From an uncultured Pelagibacteraceae bacterium (GTDB lineage: Bacteria; Pseudomonadota; Alphaproteobacteria; Pelagibacterales; Pelagibacteraceae): 40,504 nucleotides of DNA. Shown piece after piece: positions 7,984-18,239 of the stretch. The stretch spans positions 1-40,504 of the forward strand of contig CACFYR010000006.1 in the NCBI GenBank assembly GCA_902570505.1. The letters run 5' to 3'. Made by a program: the position numbers and the translations under genes. The stretch's first letter is position 1; each line of letters starts with the position of its first letter. Below the pieces are notes generated by a model. The model was not told the DNA's origin. It worked only from the letters and a program-made list of their open reading frames with translations, and did not search any database.

Positions 7984-8664
7984 AATTGAAATGATGTCTA
8001 AATACTTTTCATCAATTTTTTCATTAAAATTTATTGGATCATTTGTTTCACACAAATTTTTATATTTATATAGTAAGTCTTCAGGTGATTTCAGGTTACA
8101 AAAATGCCAACCTCCATTATCAATAATATTATTTAATCTAAATTTATCAATTCTCCAAAATGGTCTTTTTTTGAATTTTAAGTTTCTTAACCATTGTGGC
8201 GATTTTAAATCTTTGAAATTACAAATTCTACTTCCATACCAAAAAGGGTTATTTTCACTTTGTAAATTAAACTTGTAGTAAAAATGTTTCTGTTTAAACA
8301 CTGCATATTTCATGTTTTTTTTAAAATTTTTTATTTTTTGTGGATCGGGAATTTCATCAAGATCGGAAATTATAATTTTATCATCAGGTTTTGCATCAGA
8401 TAGACCTCTTAATATACAATTTCTTTGATGATTTTCTCTTAAATAAGGATCAATACCATCAGGCATATCTGTAACTTTAATAAATATAATTTTATCTTTA
8501 AATTTTTGGAAGTTTTTTATATCAAATTTTATTTCTTTAGGATTATTCTGCCAGGTTTTATTACCTTCAACTATTACAAAAAAATCAACATAATCATTTA
8601 AAATATTCAATCTTAGATCAAGAAGCAAATCTTCATCCCAGTAAGAAAAACAATCGTAAATCAT
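7966..8664 (-). CDS. Glycosyltransferase family 17-like protein, frameshifted near its C-terminus
   Basis: This frame encodes 232 residues with clear GT17 features: MIYDCFSYWDEDLLLDLRL at the N-terminus, the VEGNKTW element near residues 32-38, and the metal-binding DLDEIP at 101-106. The family contains beta-1,4-GlcNAc transferases; bacterial members sit in surface-glycan loci. The frame stops soon after ISIKK, but one base skipped in the six-A run at 7978-7983 opens a frame that continues to a TAA at 7854-7856 and reads like a normal family C-terminus, giving about 269 residues. The gene begins one base after the lepA stop, so it is read as the last gene of the translation operon. The product may be inactive, or the extra A may be a sequence error. 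Confidence 0.75.
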   Translation of the reverse strand: MIYDCFSYWDEDLLLDLRLNILNDYVDFFVIVEGNKTWQNNPKEIKFDIKNFQKFKDKIIFIKVTDMPDGIDPYLRENHQRNCILRGLSDAKPDDKIIISDLDEIPDPQKIKNFKKNMKYAVFKQKHFYYKFNLQSENNPFWYGSRICNFKDLKSPQWLRNLKFKKRPFWRIDKFRLNNIIDNGGWHFCNLKSPEDLLYKYKNLCETNDPINFNEKIDEKYLDIISIKKQYR

Positions 8665-8665
8665 A

Positions 8666-10474
8666 TTAAATTTCTTTATTTATTTTTAGTACGCCAATAA
8701 AAGCTTCTTGAGGAATTTCAACCTTGCCAAATTGTTTTGATCTAGCCTTTCCTTTTTTTTGTTTATCAAGAAGTTTTCTTTTTCTATCTCTGGCTCCACC
8801 ACCATGTATTTTTGTTAAAACATCTTTTTTAAAACCTTTTATTGTTTCTCTAGCGATTATTTTTCCACCAATAGCTGCTTGAATAGGTATCATGAAGTTA
8901 TGTCTTGGAATTAAATCTTTTAATTTTTCACATACATCTCTTCCAATAGACTGTGCAAAATCCTTATGGACCATCATGGCTAATGCATCAACTGGTTCAG
9001 AATTTACCAATATACCCATCTTAACTAAATCTCCCTCTTTATGACCAATAATTTCATAATCAAAACTAGCATATCCACTTGTCATCGACTTAAGTCTATC
9101 GTTAAAATCAAAAACAACCTCATTTAATGGTATTTCATAATTAATAACTGCTCTGTTTCCTGAATAGCTAAGATTAGTTTGTACACCTCTTTTATTTTGG
9201 CAAAGTTTCATTATAGATCCTAAATATTGATCAGGAGTAATAATTGTTGCTTTAATCCAGGGTTCCTCTATTAATTTTATAAATGTTGGGTCAGGCAAAT
9301 TTGAAGGATTTTGTAGATTTTTTATTTCTCCATCATTCATGTGAATTTTGTAGACAACACCAGGAGTTGTAGTCAATAAATTTATGTCAAATTCTCTCTC
9401 AAGCCTTTCTGTTACGATTTCTAAATGAAGTAGTCCTAGAAAACCACATCTAAAACCTAGGCCCAGTGCTGAAGATGTTTCTGCCTCGAAAGTAAAACTT
9501 GCATCATTTAATTTTAATTTAGCAAGACCATCTTTAAGTTTTTGATACTCAGAACTATCTACGGGAAAAAGTCCACAAAAAACAACTGGCTTACTAGGTT
9601 TGAAACCTGGTAATGCATTATTTAGAGGATTTGTTGAGTCGCAAATTGTGTCACCTACTTTTGTTTCCGATAATTCTTTAATACCAGTAGTTATAAATCC
9701 AATCTCTCCTGCATTTAGCTCATCAATGTCTGTTGCTTTAGGAGTAAAAACGCCTACCTTTTCAACATAATACTCTTTATTACTAGACATCATTTTAATC
9801 CTCATATTTTTTTTAAGCTTTCCATCTATAACTCTGACTAGGATGACGACACCCAAATATGTATCGTACCAACTATCTACTAATAAACATTTTAATTTTT
9901 CATTTTGATTTCCTTGAGGACATGGAAGTAATTCAATTATTTTCTCAAGTATTTCATCAATACCTTCTCCTGTTTTGCCTGAACAAGGAACAGAATTTTT
10001 AGTATCAATACCTATAACATCTTCAATTTGTTTATTAGATTTCTCTAAATCTGAAGCTGGCAAATCTATCTTATTTAAAATTGGGATTATTTCATGATTA
10101 GAGTCAAGAGCTTGATACACATTTGCTAATGTTTGTGCCTCCACTCCTTGAGTACTATCTACAATCAGAATTGATCCTTCACATGCATACAATGATCTAC
10201 TAACCTCATAGCTAAAATCTACATGTCCGGGAGTATCTATAATATTTAAAGTGTATTTTTTACCAGACTTTGATTTATAATTTAATTTTACAGTTTGCGC
10301 TTTGATTGTTATGCCCCTTTCCCTCTCGATATCCATTGAGTCTAGAACCTGAGCCTTCATTTCTCTCTCGGTAAGACCCCCACATTTATGAATAATCCGG
10401 TCGGCAATTGTAGATTTGCCGTGATCAATGTGAGCAATAATTGCAAAGTTTCTAATATTTTCTATTGAAGACAT
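8666..10474 (-). CDS. lepA: Elongation factor 4 (translational GTPase LepA)
   Basis: At 602 residues this is the normal length for LepA. The GTPase motifs are intact: AHIDHGKST at 14-22 (P-loop), [11 protein letters not shown] near 51-61 (switch I), DTPGHVDF at 80-87 and NKID at 134-137. The C-terminal domain specific to LepA is present, including the [19 protein letters not shown] stretch that reaches the peptidyl-transferase centre. LepA binds ribosomes and helps assembly or back-translocation under stress. It starts one base after the pheT stop and ends one base before the GT17 gene, in the same direction, so it is part of the translation operon. Confidence 0.98.
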   Translation of the reverse strand: MSSIENIRNFAIIAHIDHGKSTIADRIIHKCGGLTEREMKAQVLDSMDIERERGITIKAQTVKLNYKSKSGKKYTLNIIDTPGHVDFSYEVSRSLYACEGSILIVDSTQGVEAQTLANVYQALDSNHEIIPILNKIDLPASDLEKSNKQIEDVIGIDTKNSVPCSGKTGEGIDEILEKIIELLPCPQGNQNEKLKCLLVDSWYDTYLGVVILVRVIDGKLKKNMRIKMMSSNKEYYVEKVGVFTPKATDIDELNAGEIGFITTGIKELSETKVGDTICDSTNPLNNALPGFKPSKPVVFCGLFPVDSSEYQKLKDGLAKLKLNDASFTFEAETSSALGLGFRCGFLGLLHLEIVTERLEREFDINLLTTTPGVVYKIHMNDGEIKNLQNPSNLPDPTFIKLIEEPWIKATIITPDQYLGSIMKLCQNKRGVQTNLSYSGNRAVINYEIPLNEVVFDFNDRLKSMTSGYASFDYEIIGHKEGDLVKMGILVNSEPVDALAMMVHKDFAQSIGRDVCEKLKDLIPRHNFMIPIQAAIGGKIIARETIKGFKKDVLTKIHGGGARDRKRKLLDKQKKGKARSKQFGKVEIPQEAFIGVLKINKEI

Positions 10475-10475
10475 T

Positions 10476-12857
10476 TTAAGATCTTAATAAAGCACCAGTT
10501 TTCTCTTCAACAGACTTTACAATTTTTTTTGAAATGTTTGTTAAATCATCCTCTTTGAGGGTTTTTTTATCAGATTGAATAGTTACTTTAAGTGCAATTG
10601 ATTTTTTATCTGATGGGATATTTTTTCCCTCATAAACATCGAATATTTTTACTTTTTTGATTAAAGTCTTATCTATATTTTCAATTGCATCCACTAAAAC
10701 TTGCGCATTGGATTCTTTATTAACTAAAAATGCGAAATCTCTCTCTGATTTTTGATAATCAGAAATTAATAAAACCTGTTTTACTTTCTTATTTTTACTT
10801 TTAAAATCTACTAAATCCTCTAAAAAAATTTCAAATCCGTATGATTCATTTGTTATTTTAGGATGAATTTGACCAAAACACGCAAATAAATATTTTTCAT
10901 CTTTAGATAAGATTGAACCCGAAATACCTGGATGATAATAAGTGGGTGACCTATCTTTAACTAAAATCTCTTCTTTATCGACTCCAAGTTCAACAAGTGT
11001 TTGTATAAGATCTCTTTTTATATCAAATACATCCAGATGATCACCTCTACTATAATTTTCCTCGTCAAAATGTTGTTTTTTAATCCCACATACAACTGTC
11101 CTTTGATCTCCAGGTTTTTTACCTGTAAAAACTGGCCCTATCTCAAATAAAGATTGATCACCAAAACCTCTATTTAAATTTTTTTCCATGTAATAAATCA
11201 AATTTGGATACAAAGAATTTCTTAAAACTCCAAGATCTGTGCTAATTGGATTAATTATTTTTATAGTTTCGTAATTTTCTTTGAATTTGTTATTAATTTT
11301 TTCGTCGCTGAACGACCATGTTATAGTCTCAAAGTAGCCCTTAGACGCAACCGATCTTTGGGCTAGATGAAAATGTTTTTGATAGAAGTTTAATGTTGGT
11401 TTTATTCTAACTTTCTCTGGCTCTATGGATTTAATATTATCAAAACCTGAAATTCTAATTACTTCCTCAACAAGATCGATTTCGCCAAATATATCTGGCC
11501 TCCAAGTTGGAACTTGTATATCGACAAATTTACTTTTCTTTTTTGTTCCAAAACCCAACCTATTTAAAATTTTAATAATGTCATTTTCATTTATTTTTAT
11601 TCCTATTGTTTTTGATACTAATTTTGTATCGAATTTTATAGTTTTTTTTTTTATTTTTTGAGTTTGTTGAATATCAAAATTAGATACCTCGCCACCACAT
11701 ATCTCGATTATTAATTTAGCTGCTGTTTCTAAACCTATTTTAACTGAGAGGGGGTCTATTCCTCTTTCGAATCGAAATTTGGCATCACTATTAATTTCTA
11801 ATTCCTTAGAGGTTTTTCTTGTAATGCTTGGATCAAAATAAGCGGACTCTATCAAAATATTTTTAGTGTCTAATTCAGTTCCTGATCTAACACCTCCAAT
11901 TATCCCACCCAAACCTAGTACTCCCTCATCGTCAGAAATAACACACATATTTTCTTTTAAAGTATATATTTTATTGTCTAATGCCTTAAGCGTTTCACCT
12001 TTTTTTGAACTTCTTACTGTTATTGAATTTTTTATCTTATCTAGATCATATGCATGAAGAGGTCTATTTAAATCAAACATAACATAATTTGTAATGTCGA
12101 CTACTGCAGATATCGGTCTTAAACCTAATGCTAAAATTCTTTCTTTTAACCAACTTGGACTTTCTCGATTAGTAATATTCTTAATAAGACAGCTACCAAA
12201 TATTGAGCAAGCTTGGCTTTTATTTTTTTCTATTTTTACTTTTAAATTATGTTTTGAAGTTTTCTTAAATCTTATTTTTTTTATTTCTTTTAAATTTCCA
12301 TATCCACTCGCATAAAGATCTCTTGCTATTCCTCTAATTCCTAAGCAGTCTGGTCTATTTGGTGTAATAGATAATTCAATTACATTGTTGTTATTTTTAG
12401 TCTCAAAATAAGATTTTCCAATATGTTTGGTAAATTTTTGACTTAATGCAATAATACCGTCTGATTCTTCTGATAATTTAAGTTCAGACTCAGAACATAG
12501 CATACCATAAGAGGTCTCTCCTCGTATTTTTGAAACCTCTAATTTCATTCCGTTTTTTGGAATAGTAGAGCCTGGAGGGGCATAAATTGTTAATAGCCCA
12601 TCTTTAGCATTTGGAGCTCCACAAACAACTTTTATAATTTTTTTTGCTCCTATATCAACATCGCATAATTTTAATCTGTCAGCATTAGGATGTTTGTTAG
12701 CTTTGACAATTTTTGCAACTATAAAATCACTTAATTCATTTTTTGTTTTCTCAACTTTTTCAACTTCTAATCCAATTCCATTGAGTTTCTCAATAATTTG
12801 TTGCTCACTTTTCTTAGTGTTTAAGTGATCATTTAGCCAATCTTTTGTGAACCTCAT
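10476..12857 (-). CDS. pheT: Phenylalanine--tRNA ligase beta subunit
   Basis: The 793-residue protein has the full bacterial PheT architecture: an N-terminal EMAP-II-like tRNA-binding domain (about residues 40-150, with [10 protein letters not shown] and VVCGAPN), B3/B4 editing and B5 domains in the middle ([18 protein letters not shown] onward), a degenerate synthetase core, and the C-terminal anticodon-binding FDX-ACB domain (about 700-793, with SERDFAFLV). It forms an alpha2-beta2 enzyme with PheS that charges tRNA-Phe and hydrolyses Tyr-tRNA-Phe. Its ATG overlaps the pheS stop by 4 bases, which favours balanced synthesis through translational coupling. Confidence 0.98.
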   Translation of the reverse strand: MRFTKDWLNDHLNTKKSEQQIIEKLNGIGLEVEKVEKTKNELSDFIVAKIVKANKHPNADRLKLCDVDIGAKKIIKVVCGAPNAKDGLLTIYAPPGSTIPKNGMKLEVSKIRGETSYGMLCSESELKLSEESDGIIALSQKFTKHIGKSYFETKNNNNVIELSITPNRPDCLGIRGIARDLYASGYGNLKEIKKIRFKKTSKHNLKVKIEKNKSQACSIFGSCLIKNITNRESPSWLKERILALGLRPISAVVDITNYVMFDLNRPLHAYDLDKIKNSITVRSSKKGETLKALDNKIYTLKENMCVISDDEGVLGLGGIIGGVRSGTELDTKNILIESAYFDPSITRKTSKELEINSDAKFRFERGIDPLSVKIGLETAAKLIIEICGGEVSNFDIQQTQKIKKKTIKFDTKLVSKTIGIKINENDIIKILNRLGFGTKKKSKFVDIQVPTWRPDIFGEIDLVEEVIRISGFDNIKSIEPEKVRIKPTLNFYQKHFHLAQRSVASKGYFETITWSFSDEKINNKFKENYETIKIINPISTDLGVLRNSLYPNLIYYMEKNLNRGFGDQSLFEIGPVFTGKKPGDQRTVVCGIKKQHFDEENYSRGDHLDVFDIKRDLIQTLVELGVDKEEILVKDRSPTYYHPGISGSILSKDEKYLFACFGQIHPKITNESYGFEIFLEDLVDFKSKNKKVKQVLLISDYQKSERDFAFLVNKESNAQVLVDAIENIDKTLIKKVKIFDVYEGKNIPSDKKSIALKVTIQSDKKTLKEDDLTNISKKIVKSVEEKTGALLRS

Positions 12858-13921
12858 CTACTTAGTCCTCTATAATTAGTTGGAACATCTAATGGATCAA
12901 AACCGTAATGATTTAGCCATCTGTAATCACATTCAAAAAAAGATCTCAAATCATTAATTCCGTATTTTAACATAGCCAATCTATCTATGCCGATACCAAA
13001 AGCAAAACCTTGAAATTTGTTTGAGTCAATTTTACAATTTTTAAGGACATTTGGGTGAACCATTCCACAACCTAAAATTTCGAGCCACTTATCGCCTTCG
13101 CCTATTATTATTTTGTTATTTTCCAATCTATAACCTATATCAACTTCCGCTGATGGCTCTGTAAATGGGAAGTGACTTGGCCTAAATCTCATTTTGATTT
13201 TATCTATTTCAAAAAATTCTTTAATAAAATAATTTAAACAACCCTTTAAATGGCCCATGTTTATATTTTTATCAATTTGAAGACCCTCTAGCTGGTGAAA
13301 CATTGGAGTGTGAGTTTGATCACTATCACTCCTATATGTTCTTCCTGGAGCAATAATTTTAAAAGGCGGTTTACCTTTTAACATTGTTCGGATTTGAACT
13401 GGAGAGGTATGAGTTCTTAGCAAAGTTTTCATATCTTGATCTAAATAAAAAGTATCATGCATATCCTTTGCAGGATGATTTTCTGGAGTGTTAAGAGCTG
13501 TAAAGTTATTATACTCATTCTCTACATCGGGGCCTTCTTCAACAGAAAATCCAATCTCAGAAAAAATGCATGAAATTTCATCAATAACTTGTGAAACTGG
13601 ATGAACTTTACCAATTTTAAAATTTTTTTCAGGTAAAGTTACATCAACTTTTTCTTTTTTGACTTTATCAATAATATCTTTATCTAAAATTTCGACCAGT
13701 TTTAATCTAAAAATATCTGATAATTCATGTTTAATCTTATTTATGTTAGCTGCGAATGATTTTTTTTCCTCTACAGGCAAGTCACTAAGTTTTTTAAACT
13801 CTATATTAATTAAACCATTCTTACCTAAAACATCTGATTTAAGTGAGTCCAGTTCCTCAACTTTAGAACATGAATCTATCTTATTTTTATATTCATCGAT
13901 TTTTTTTTCAATTTCTGACAT
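12854..13921 (-). CDS. pheS: Phenylalanine--tRNA ligase alpha subunit
   Basis: This 355-residue class II synthetase subunit has an N-terminal coiled coil (about residues 1-90) that contacts tRNA, then the catalytic core: [39 protein letters not shown], the [21 protein letters not shown] substrate region, and motif 3 at [14 protein letters not shown]. It makes phenylalanyl-adenylate and charges tRNA-Phe together with PheT. A 47-base gap separates it from rplT. I looked there for an attenuator leader peptide rich in Phe codons, as in enterobacteria, and found none, so regulation by that mechanism is unlikely here. Confidence 0.98.
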   Translation of the reverse strand: MSEIEKKIDEYKNKIDSCSKVEELDSLKSDVLGKNGLINIEFKKLSDLPVEEKKSFAANINKIKHELSDIFRLKLVEILDKDIIDKVKKEKVDVTLPEKNFKIGKVHPVSQVIDEISCIFSEIGFSVEEGPDVENEYNNFTALNTPENHPAKDMHDTFYLDQDMKTLLRTHTSPVQIRTMLKGKPPFKIIAPGRTYRSDSDQTHTPMFHQLEGLQIDKNINMGHLKGCLNYFIKEFFEIDKIKMRFRPSHFPFTEPSAEVDIGYRLENNKIIIGEGDKWLEILGCGMVHPNVLKNCKIDSNKFQGFAFGIGIDRLAMLKYGINDLRSFFECDYRWLNHYGFDPLDVPTNYRGLSR

Positions 13922-13968
13922 TTTTACAGATTATTTCTTAAAATAGGAAAAACAATAGAGAAGATTAT

Positions 13969-14325
13969 CTAATTGAGTGCTGCTTGTGCTTTTTTCACAA
14001 TAGTTTTAAAAGCTTCGGGGTTATCGTAAGCTATTTCGGCTAGAATTTTTCTGTCTAATTTAATTCCAGATTTGTTTAGGCCATTTATAAATTTAGCATA
14101 TGTTAAACCTTCTTGTCTTACTCCTGCATTAATTCTTTGTATCCACAAAGATTTAAATTCTCTTTTTTTATTTCTTCTATCTCTGTAAGCATATTGCATA
14201 GCTTTTTCCATAGCTTGGCGTGCAACTCGGATTGTATTTTTTCTTCTACCCCATTGTCCCTTAACTGCTTTAAGGACTTTTTTATGTTTTGCTTTGCTAG
14301 TAACACCTCTTTTAACCCTTGCCAT
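13969..14325 (-). CDS. rplT: 50S ribosomal protein L20
   Basis: The 118-residue protein begins [19 protein letters not shown] and has the standard L20 pattern: a long basic N-terminal helix that threads into 23S rRNA (with [29 protein letters not shown] spread over residues 24-52) and a C-terminal globular domain ([23 protein letters not shown]). L20 is needed early in large-subunit assembly and in some bacteria represses its own operon. The ATG lies one base after the rpmI stop. Length and sequence are entirely regular. Confidence 0.98.
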   Translation of the reverse strand: MARVKRGVTSKAKHKKVLKAVKGQWGRRKNTIRVARQAMEKAMQYAYRDRRNKKREFKSLWIQRINAGVRQEGLTYAKFINGLNKSGIKLDRKILAEIAYDNPEAFKTIVKKAQAALN

Positions 14326-14326
14326 A

Positions 14327-14533
14327 TTATCCTCTCAAACTGTAAGGCATATACGACTTTACTATCTTACTGTCTTGTTTAGACATTACAGTTGTGCCCC
14401 TTTGTTTTCGTATTTGTGAATTTGTTCTTTTTATCATGCCATGTCTTTTTCCAGCTTGGGCCATTATAACTTTCCCTTTAGACGAAATTTTAAATCTTTT
14501 TTTTGCAGAGCTTTTTGTTTTTAATTTTGGCAT
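14327..14533 (-). CDS. rpmI: 50S ribosomal protein L35
   Basis: The 68-residue basic protein begins [14 protein letters not shown] and contains [10 protein letters not shown] and YMPYSLRG, all typical of L35. It lies between infC (52 bases upstream) and rplT (1 base downstream), the conserved infC-rpmI-rplT order. The 52-base gap is AT-rich. I see no long-range pseudoknot of the kind used for L20 repression in enterobacteria, but that would need folding to decide. Confidence 0.97.
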   Translation of the reverse strand: MPKLKTKSSAKKRFKISSKGKVIMAQAGKRHGMIKRTNSQIRKQRGTTVMSKQDSKIVKSYMPYSLRG

Positions 14534-14585
14534 AATTTTGAGGTTTATACTAAGTTAATTTTTATTTTACAACTAGATTTATTTA

Positions 14586-15131
14586 TTAAAGGGGTTGAAT
14601 TACCATTATCATTTGTTTTCCATCAAATTTTGGCTGTAATTCTACTTTCCCTACAGATTGCATATCAACTTTAATTTTCTCCATTAGGTCATTACCTAAT
14701 TTTGAGTGCTGCATTTCTCTTCCTTTAAATCTGATTGTAAATTTTACCTTATCTCCTTTAGAGAGAAACTTTTGAGCATTTTTGATTTTAAAGGTATAGT
14801 CGTGCACTTCTGTAACTGGTCTAAGTTTAATTTCTTTTAAATCAATTTTTTTTTGTTTTTTTTTAGCTTTATTGATTTTTTTTTGTTGATCATATTTATA
14901 TTTACCCATATCCATAATTTTACATACAGGTGGTTTGGCATTTGGAGAAATTTCTATTAGATCTAAATTTTCCTCTCTAGCTTTGCTTATTGCTTCTTGA
15001 AGATTTAAAATTCCAAGATTTTCTCCATCAAAATTTATCACTTGGACTTCAGGAGATGAAATTCTGTTATTTGCTCTTGGTCCTTTAGGCTTAGTTCTTT
15101 TTTGAAAATAGTTTTGTTTGGGAAATGACAC
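14586..15131 (-). CDS. infC: Translation initiation factor IF-3
   Basis: The 181-residue protein has both IF-3 domains: the N-domain with RANNRISSPEVQVI and the signature ENLDLIEISPNAKPPVCKIMDMGKYKY (in about 55-82), a lysine-rich linker, and the C-domain with IKLRP, FLSKGDKVKFTIRFKGREM and KFDGKQMIMVIQP. It binds the 30S subunit and checks the initiator codon. The start codon is GTG at 15129-15131, directly after the thrS TAA. Enterobacterial infC uses a rare AUU start for feedback control; that device is absent here, though GTG is still a weaker start. No better in-frame start is present. Confidence 0.96.
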   Translation of the reverse strand: MSFPKQNYFQKRTKPKGPRANNRISSPEVQVINFDGENLGILNLQEAISKAREENLDLIEISPNAKPPVCKIMDMGKYKYDQQKKINKAKKKQKKIDLKEIKLRPVTEVHDYTFKIKNAQKFLSKGDKVKFTIRFKGREMQHSKLGNDLMEKIKVDMQSVGKVELQPKFDGKQMIMVIQPL

Positions 15132-17048
15132 TTAGTTTATTGGGGCCTTGCTTAATTTAGAATAATTTTCTAAAAATTTGTTTAATTCCATAGTTTCTTG
15201 TTTATTTGAATCCAACTTTCTAATAGTTACAGTATTAGAGTCAACTTCTTTTTTTCCACAGATAAGTAATAAAGGTATTTTTTTTAAAGAATGTTCCCTA
15301 ATTTTGTAATTTAAATTATGATTTTTTAAATCTACTTCACTAGATATACCCACTTTTCTAACTTCGTTGTGAACTTTTTTTGCGTATTCGTCAAAATCTT
15401 GTGAAACAGGTATTACTACACTTTGTAGAGGTGATATCCAAAAAGGAAGTTTGCCTGCATAATTTTCAATTAATATTCCTATGAATCTCTCTAATGATCC
15501 AAACAATGCTCTATGAAGCATAACAGGTACTTTTTTGGACCCATCCTTATCTATATAACTTGCACCTAGTCTCCCAGGTAAATTAAGATCTACCTGTAAA
15601 GTTCCACATTGCCAATCTCTTCCTATTGCGTCTCTCAAAACGAACTCTATTTTAGGACCGTAAAATGCTCCCTCACCTTTATTCACGCTATACTCCAAAT
15701 TTGTTTTCTTAATAGCTTCCAGAAGTGCATTCTCAGATTTATCCCAAACTTTATCATCACCAACTCTTTTATCTGGCCTATCAGAGTATTTTAAAATAAT
15801 GTTTTCAAAACCAAGGTCATTATAAATACTTAAAATTAGATTTGTTACAGATAAACATTCTTGGGTAATTTGTTCTTCTGAACAAAATATGTGCGCATCG
15901 TCTTGCGTAAACGCTCTAACTCTCAATAAACCATGAAGAGCTCCTGATGGTTCATATCTATGCACTTTACCGAACTCAGACATTTTTAAAGGTAAATCCC
16001 TATAACTTTTCAAGCCTTGATTAAATACCTGTACGCATCCAGGACAGTTCATTGGTTTAATTGCAAAAACTTTTTCATCAGGTGTAGTTGAGGTGTACAT
16101 ATTTTCACCAAATTTATCCCAGTGTCCTGATTTTTCCCATAGAGTTCTATCTAATATTTCTGGAGTATTAATCTCATTATAACCAGCTTGATCCTGCCTT
16201 GCTCTCATGTATGAAATTAATTTTTGAAAAAGACTCCAACCCTTTTGATGCCAAAACACCGATCCAGGGCTTTCCTCTCTAAAATGAAATAAATCCATTT
16301 CTTTACCTAGTTTTCTGTGATCTCTTTTTTCTGCTTCTTCAATTTTATGTAAATAATCGTTAAGATCTTTTTTTGATGCCCACGATGTTCCATATATTCT
16401 TTGTAACATTTCATTATTTGAGTCACCCCTCCAATACGCGCCAGCAACTTTTGTTAATTTAAAGTGTTTTCCAATTTTTCCCGTTGAGGCTAAATGTGGT
16501 CCTCTACATAAGTCATGCCACTTTCCGTGAAAATAAATAGAGATTTCCTCATTTTTTGGAATATCTTTAATTATTTCAGCTTTATAATTTTCTCCAATTT
16601 TTTTAAAGTGTTTTATAGCTTCATCCCTATCCCATACTTCCCTGTAAGTTTTTTCGTCTCGATCAACTATTTCTGACATTTTGATTTCAATTTTTTTTAA
16701 GTCTGATTCTGTGAATGGTTCTTTCCTCGAAAAATCATAATAAAAACCATTTTCAATTGTTGGTCCAATTGTAACTTGAGTTCCAGGAAATAATTCTTGT
16801 ACTGCCATTGCTAAAATATGGGCTGTATCATGTCTTATTGTATCTAAACCATCATTATCTTTAGAAGTAAGAATCTTAACTTCACAATCAGAATTAATTT
16901 CATAAGTTAGATCCTTGAGAATTCCATTTACACTCATTACTAAAGCCTCTTTTGCAAGTGAAGAGCTAATTTTTTTTGCTATTTCTAATCCGTTAATTGA
17001 TTTAGAAAATTCAATCTTTTTTCCATCTGGTAATATAATATTAGGCAT
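15132..17048 (-). CDS. thrS: Threonine--tRNA ligase
   Basis: The 638-residue protein has the bacterial domain order: a TGS domain at 1-60, the editing domain beginning with HDTAH (residues 73-77) and containing the DLCRGPHL block, then the class II core with the zinc-binding CPGC segment, RYEPSGALHGLLRVRAFTQDDAHIFC and the ADP-site region FYGPKIEFVLRDAIGRDWQCGT, and an anticodon-binding domain (SPLQSVVIPVSQDFDEYA onward). It charges tRNA-Thr and clears Ser-tRNA-Thr. Its start overlaps the end of the glycosyltransferase gene upstream by 8 bases, and its stop abuts the infC start. Confidence 0.98.
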   Translation of the reverse strand: MPNIILPDGKKIEFSKSINGLEIAKKISSSLAKEALVMSVNGILKDLTYEINSDCEVKILTSKDNDGLDTIRHDTAHILAMAVQELFPGTQVTIGPTIENGFYYDFSRKEPFTESDLKKIEIKMSEIVDRDEKTYREVWDRDEAIKHFKKIGENYKAEIIKDIPKNEEISIYFHGKWHDLCRGPHLASTGKIGKHFKLTKVAGAYWRGDSNNEMLQRIYGTSWASKKDLNDYLHKIEEAEKRDHRKLGKEMDLFHFREESPGSVFWHQKGWSLFQKLISYMRARQDQAGYNEINTPEILDRTLWEKSGHWDKFGENMYTSTTPDEKVFAIKPMNCPGCVQVFNQGLKSYRDLPLKMSEFGKVHRYEPSGALHGLLRVRAFTQDDAHIFCSEEQITQECLSVTNLILSIYNDLGFENIILKYSDRPDKRVGDDKVWDKSENALLEAIKKTNLEYSVNKGEGAFYGPKIEFVLRDAIGRDWQCGTLQVDLNLPGRLGASYIDKDGSKKVPVMLHRALFGSLERFIGILIENYAGKLPFWISPLQSVVIPVSQDFDEYAKKVHNEVRKVGISSEVDLKNHNLNYKIREHSLKKIPLLLICGKKEVDSNTVTIRKLDSNKQETMELNKFLENYSKLSKAPIN

Positions 17049-18198
17049 TGATTAATTTTTTGTACTCTGAATAAGTAGTATTGCACATTTTTTCAACATT
17101 AAATTTAACTTTTACGTTTTTTCTACCTTCTGCACCTATTCCATTGCGAGTAACTTCGCTGAGATTTAATATTTCGCCTAATTTTTCAGATAAATTTTTT
17201 GAATTACCAGCTTCAAATAAAAAACCTGTCTTTTCGTTAATGATTGTCTCGTTAGACCCGCCAATATTACTTGCTAAAATTGGTTTTTCCATAGCTTGAG
17301 CTTCAACGGATACTCTTCCAAATGCCTCAGGTTCAATTGATGTAGATACTACAACATCAGATATTTCATATGCTATTGGCATTAACTCTAAATGCTCTAT
17401 AAATAAAACTTCATTATTTAATCTATGTTGTTCAACTAATCGAATTAATTTTTTTTTAAATATTTTCCTACCTTGATCGCTTCCTAATATAACTGCAATA
17501 AAATTTAAATCTGGTGAATTTTCTTTCAAATTTCTAATTGAGTCTATAAACATCTCTTGTCCTTTCCAACCTGTAAGTCTTCCAGGTAGTAATATTACTT
17601 TTTTATCATTATCAATTTTCCATTTTTTACGCAGAAGAGTTTTGTCACTATCTTTAATTTTTTTTGGATTAAAATATTCTGTATTGATTCCTCTAAAAAT
17701 TACTAAAAATTTTTTTTCTTTATTTAAGTATGTAGAATAATTTTTTTGAATATGTGAAAAAATAAAATTAGAGCCTGCGATTATTAAATCTGATCTTACC
17801 ATAACAGAATTATACCATTTTTTTAAAGAACTTTTAAAATTATAAGTTCCATGAAAAGTTGTAACAAACTTTCTTCGAGTAATTTTTGTTGCAAATAAAC
17901 ATGACCATGCCGGAGCTCTACTTCTGGCATGTACAATATTAATATTTAGAAAAAATATTATAAAAATAAGTACAATTGAATTTAATAATATAAGAATAGG
18001 ATTTTTGCTTTGCACAGGTAGTCTAATTACCTTAACTTTTTTTCTATTAATATATTTTAATAGTGGACCTCCACTGGTCACTAAGTAGGATTTACAATTA
18101 TTTTCATTTAAAAAATGAGCTAAATCAAAGCATCCGGTTTCTGCACCGCCATAGCCTAGCTTTGGTATAACCTGCAAAACATTTATTTTTGAAGACAT
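17041..18198 (-). CDS. GT4 family glycosyltransferase at the head of the translation operon
   Basis: The 385-residue protein is a GT-B fold family 4 enzyme. The N-terminus VIPKLGYGGAETGCFDLA is the usual start, LLPGRLTGWKGQ (about 200-211) is the hinge and donor-domain motif, and EPEAFGRVSVEAQAMEKPILAS (near 285-306) is the EX7E element that binds the sugar nucleotide. A hydrophobic stretch at about 66-86 may seat it in the inner membrane. GT4 enzymes extend lipopolysaccharide or capsule chains. Its place at the head of the thrS-infC-rpmI-rplT-pheST-lepA operon, overlapping thrS by 8 bases, is unusual and suggests shared transcription with the translation genes. Confidence 0.9.
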   Translation of the reverse strand: MSSKINVLQVIPKLGYGGAETGCFDLAHFLNENNCKSYLVTSGGPLLKYINRKKVKVIRLPVQSKNPILILLNSIVLIFIIFFLNINIVHARSRAPAWSCLFATKITRRKFVTTFHGTYNFKSSLKKWYNSVMVRSDLIIAGSNFIFSHIQKNYSTYLNKEKKFLVIFRGINTEYFNPKKIKDSDKTLLRKKWKIDNDKKVILLPGRLTGWKGQEMFIDSIRNLKENSPDLNFIAVILGSDQGRKIFKKKLIRLVEQHRLNNEVLFIEHLELMPIAYEISDVVVSTSIEPEAFGRVSVEAQAMEKPILASNIGGSNETIINEKTGFLFEAGNSKNLSEKLGEILNLSEVTRNGIGAEGRKNVKVKFNVEKMCNTTYSEYKKLINA

Positions 18199-18205
18199 AA
18201 TATTA

Positions 18206-18234
18206 ATTATATATTAAGAAATTGTTCATATAAA
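18206..18234 (-). promoter_or_regulatory. Possible sigma-70-type promoter of the GT4-thrS operon
   Basis: On the minus strand TTTATA (18229-18234) and TATAAT (18206-18211) are separated by 17 bases. The -10 box is perfect and the -35 box matches 4 of 6 positions. Transcription would start close to 18199, almost at the ATG of the GT4 gene, giving a very short or absent leader. In such AT-rich DNA these matches can occur by chance. Confidence 0.35.
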
Positions 18235-18239
18235 CTTTT

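Noticed and set aside
7971..7990. Programmed ribosomal frameshifting as the explanation for the GT17 break
   Set aside because: The A-run is not arranged as a standard X-XXY-YYZ slippery heptamer in the zero frame, and the shift needed is +1. A sequence error or mutation is simpler.
13922..13968. Phe-codon attenuator before pheS
   Set aside because: The 47-base gap has no short frame rich in Phe codons and no terminator/antiterminator pair.
14113..14382. Plus-strand frame opposite rplT and rpmI
   Set aside because: It is antisense to two strongly conserved ribosomal genes, with no own signals.
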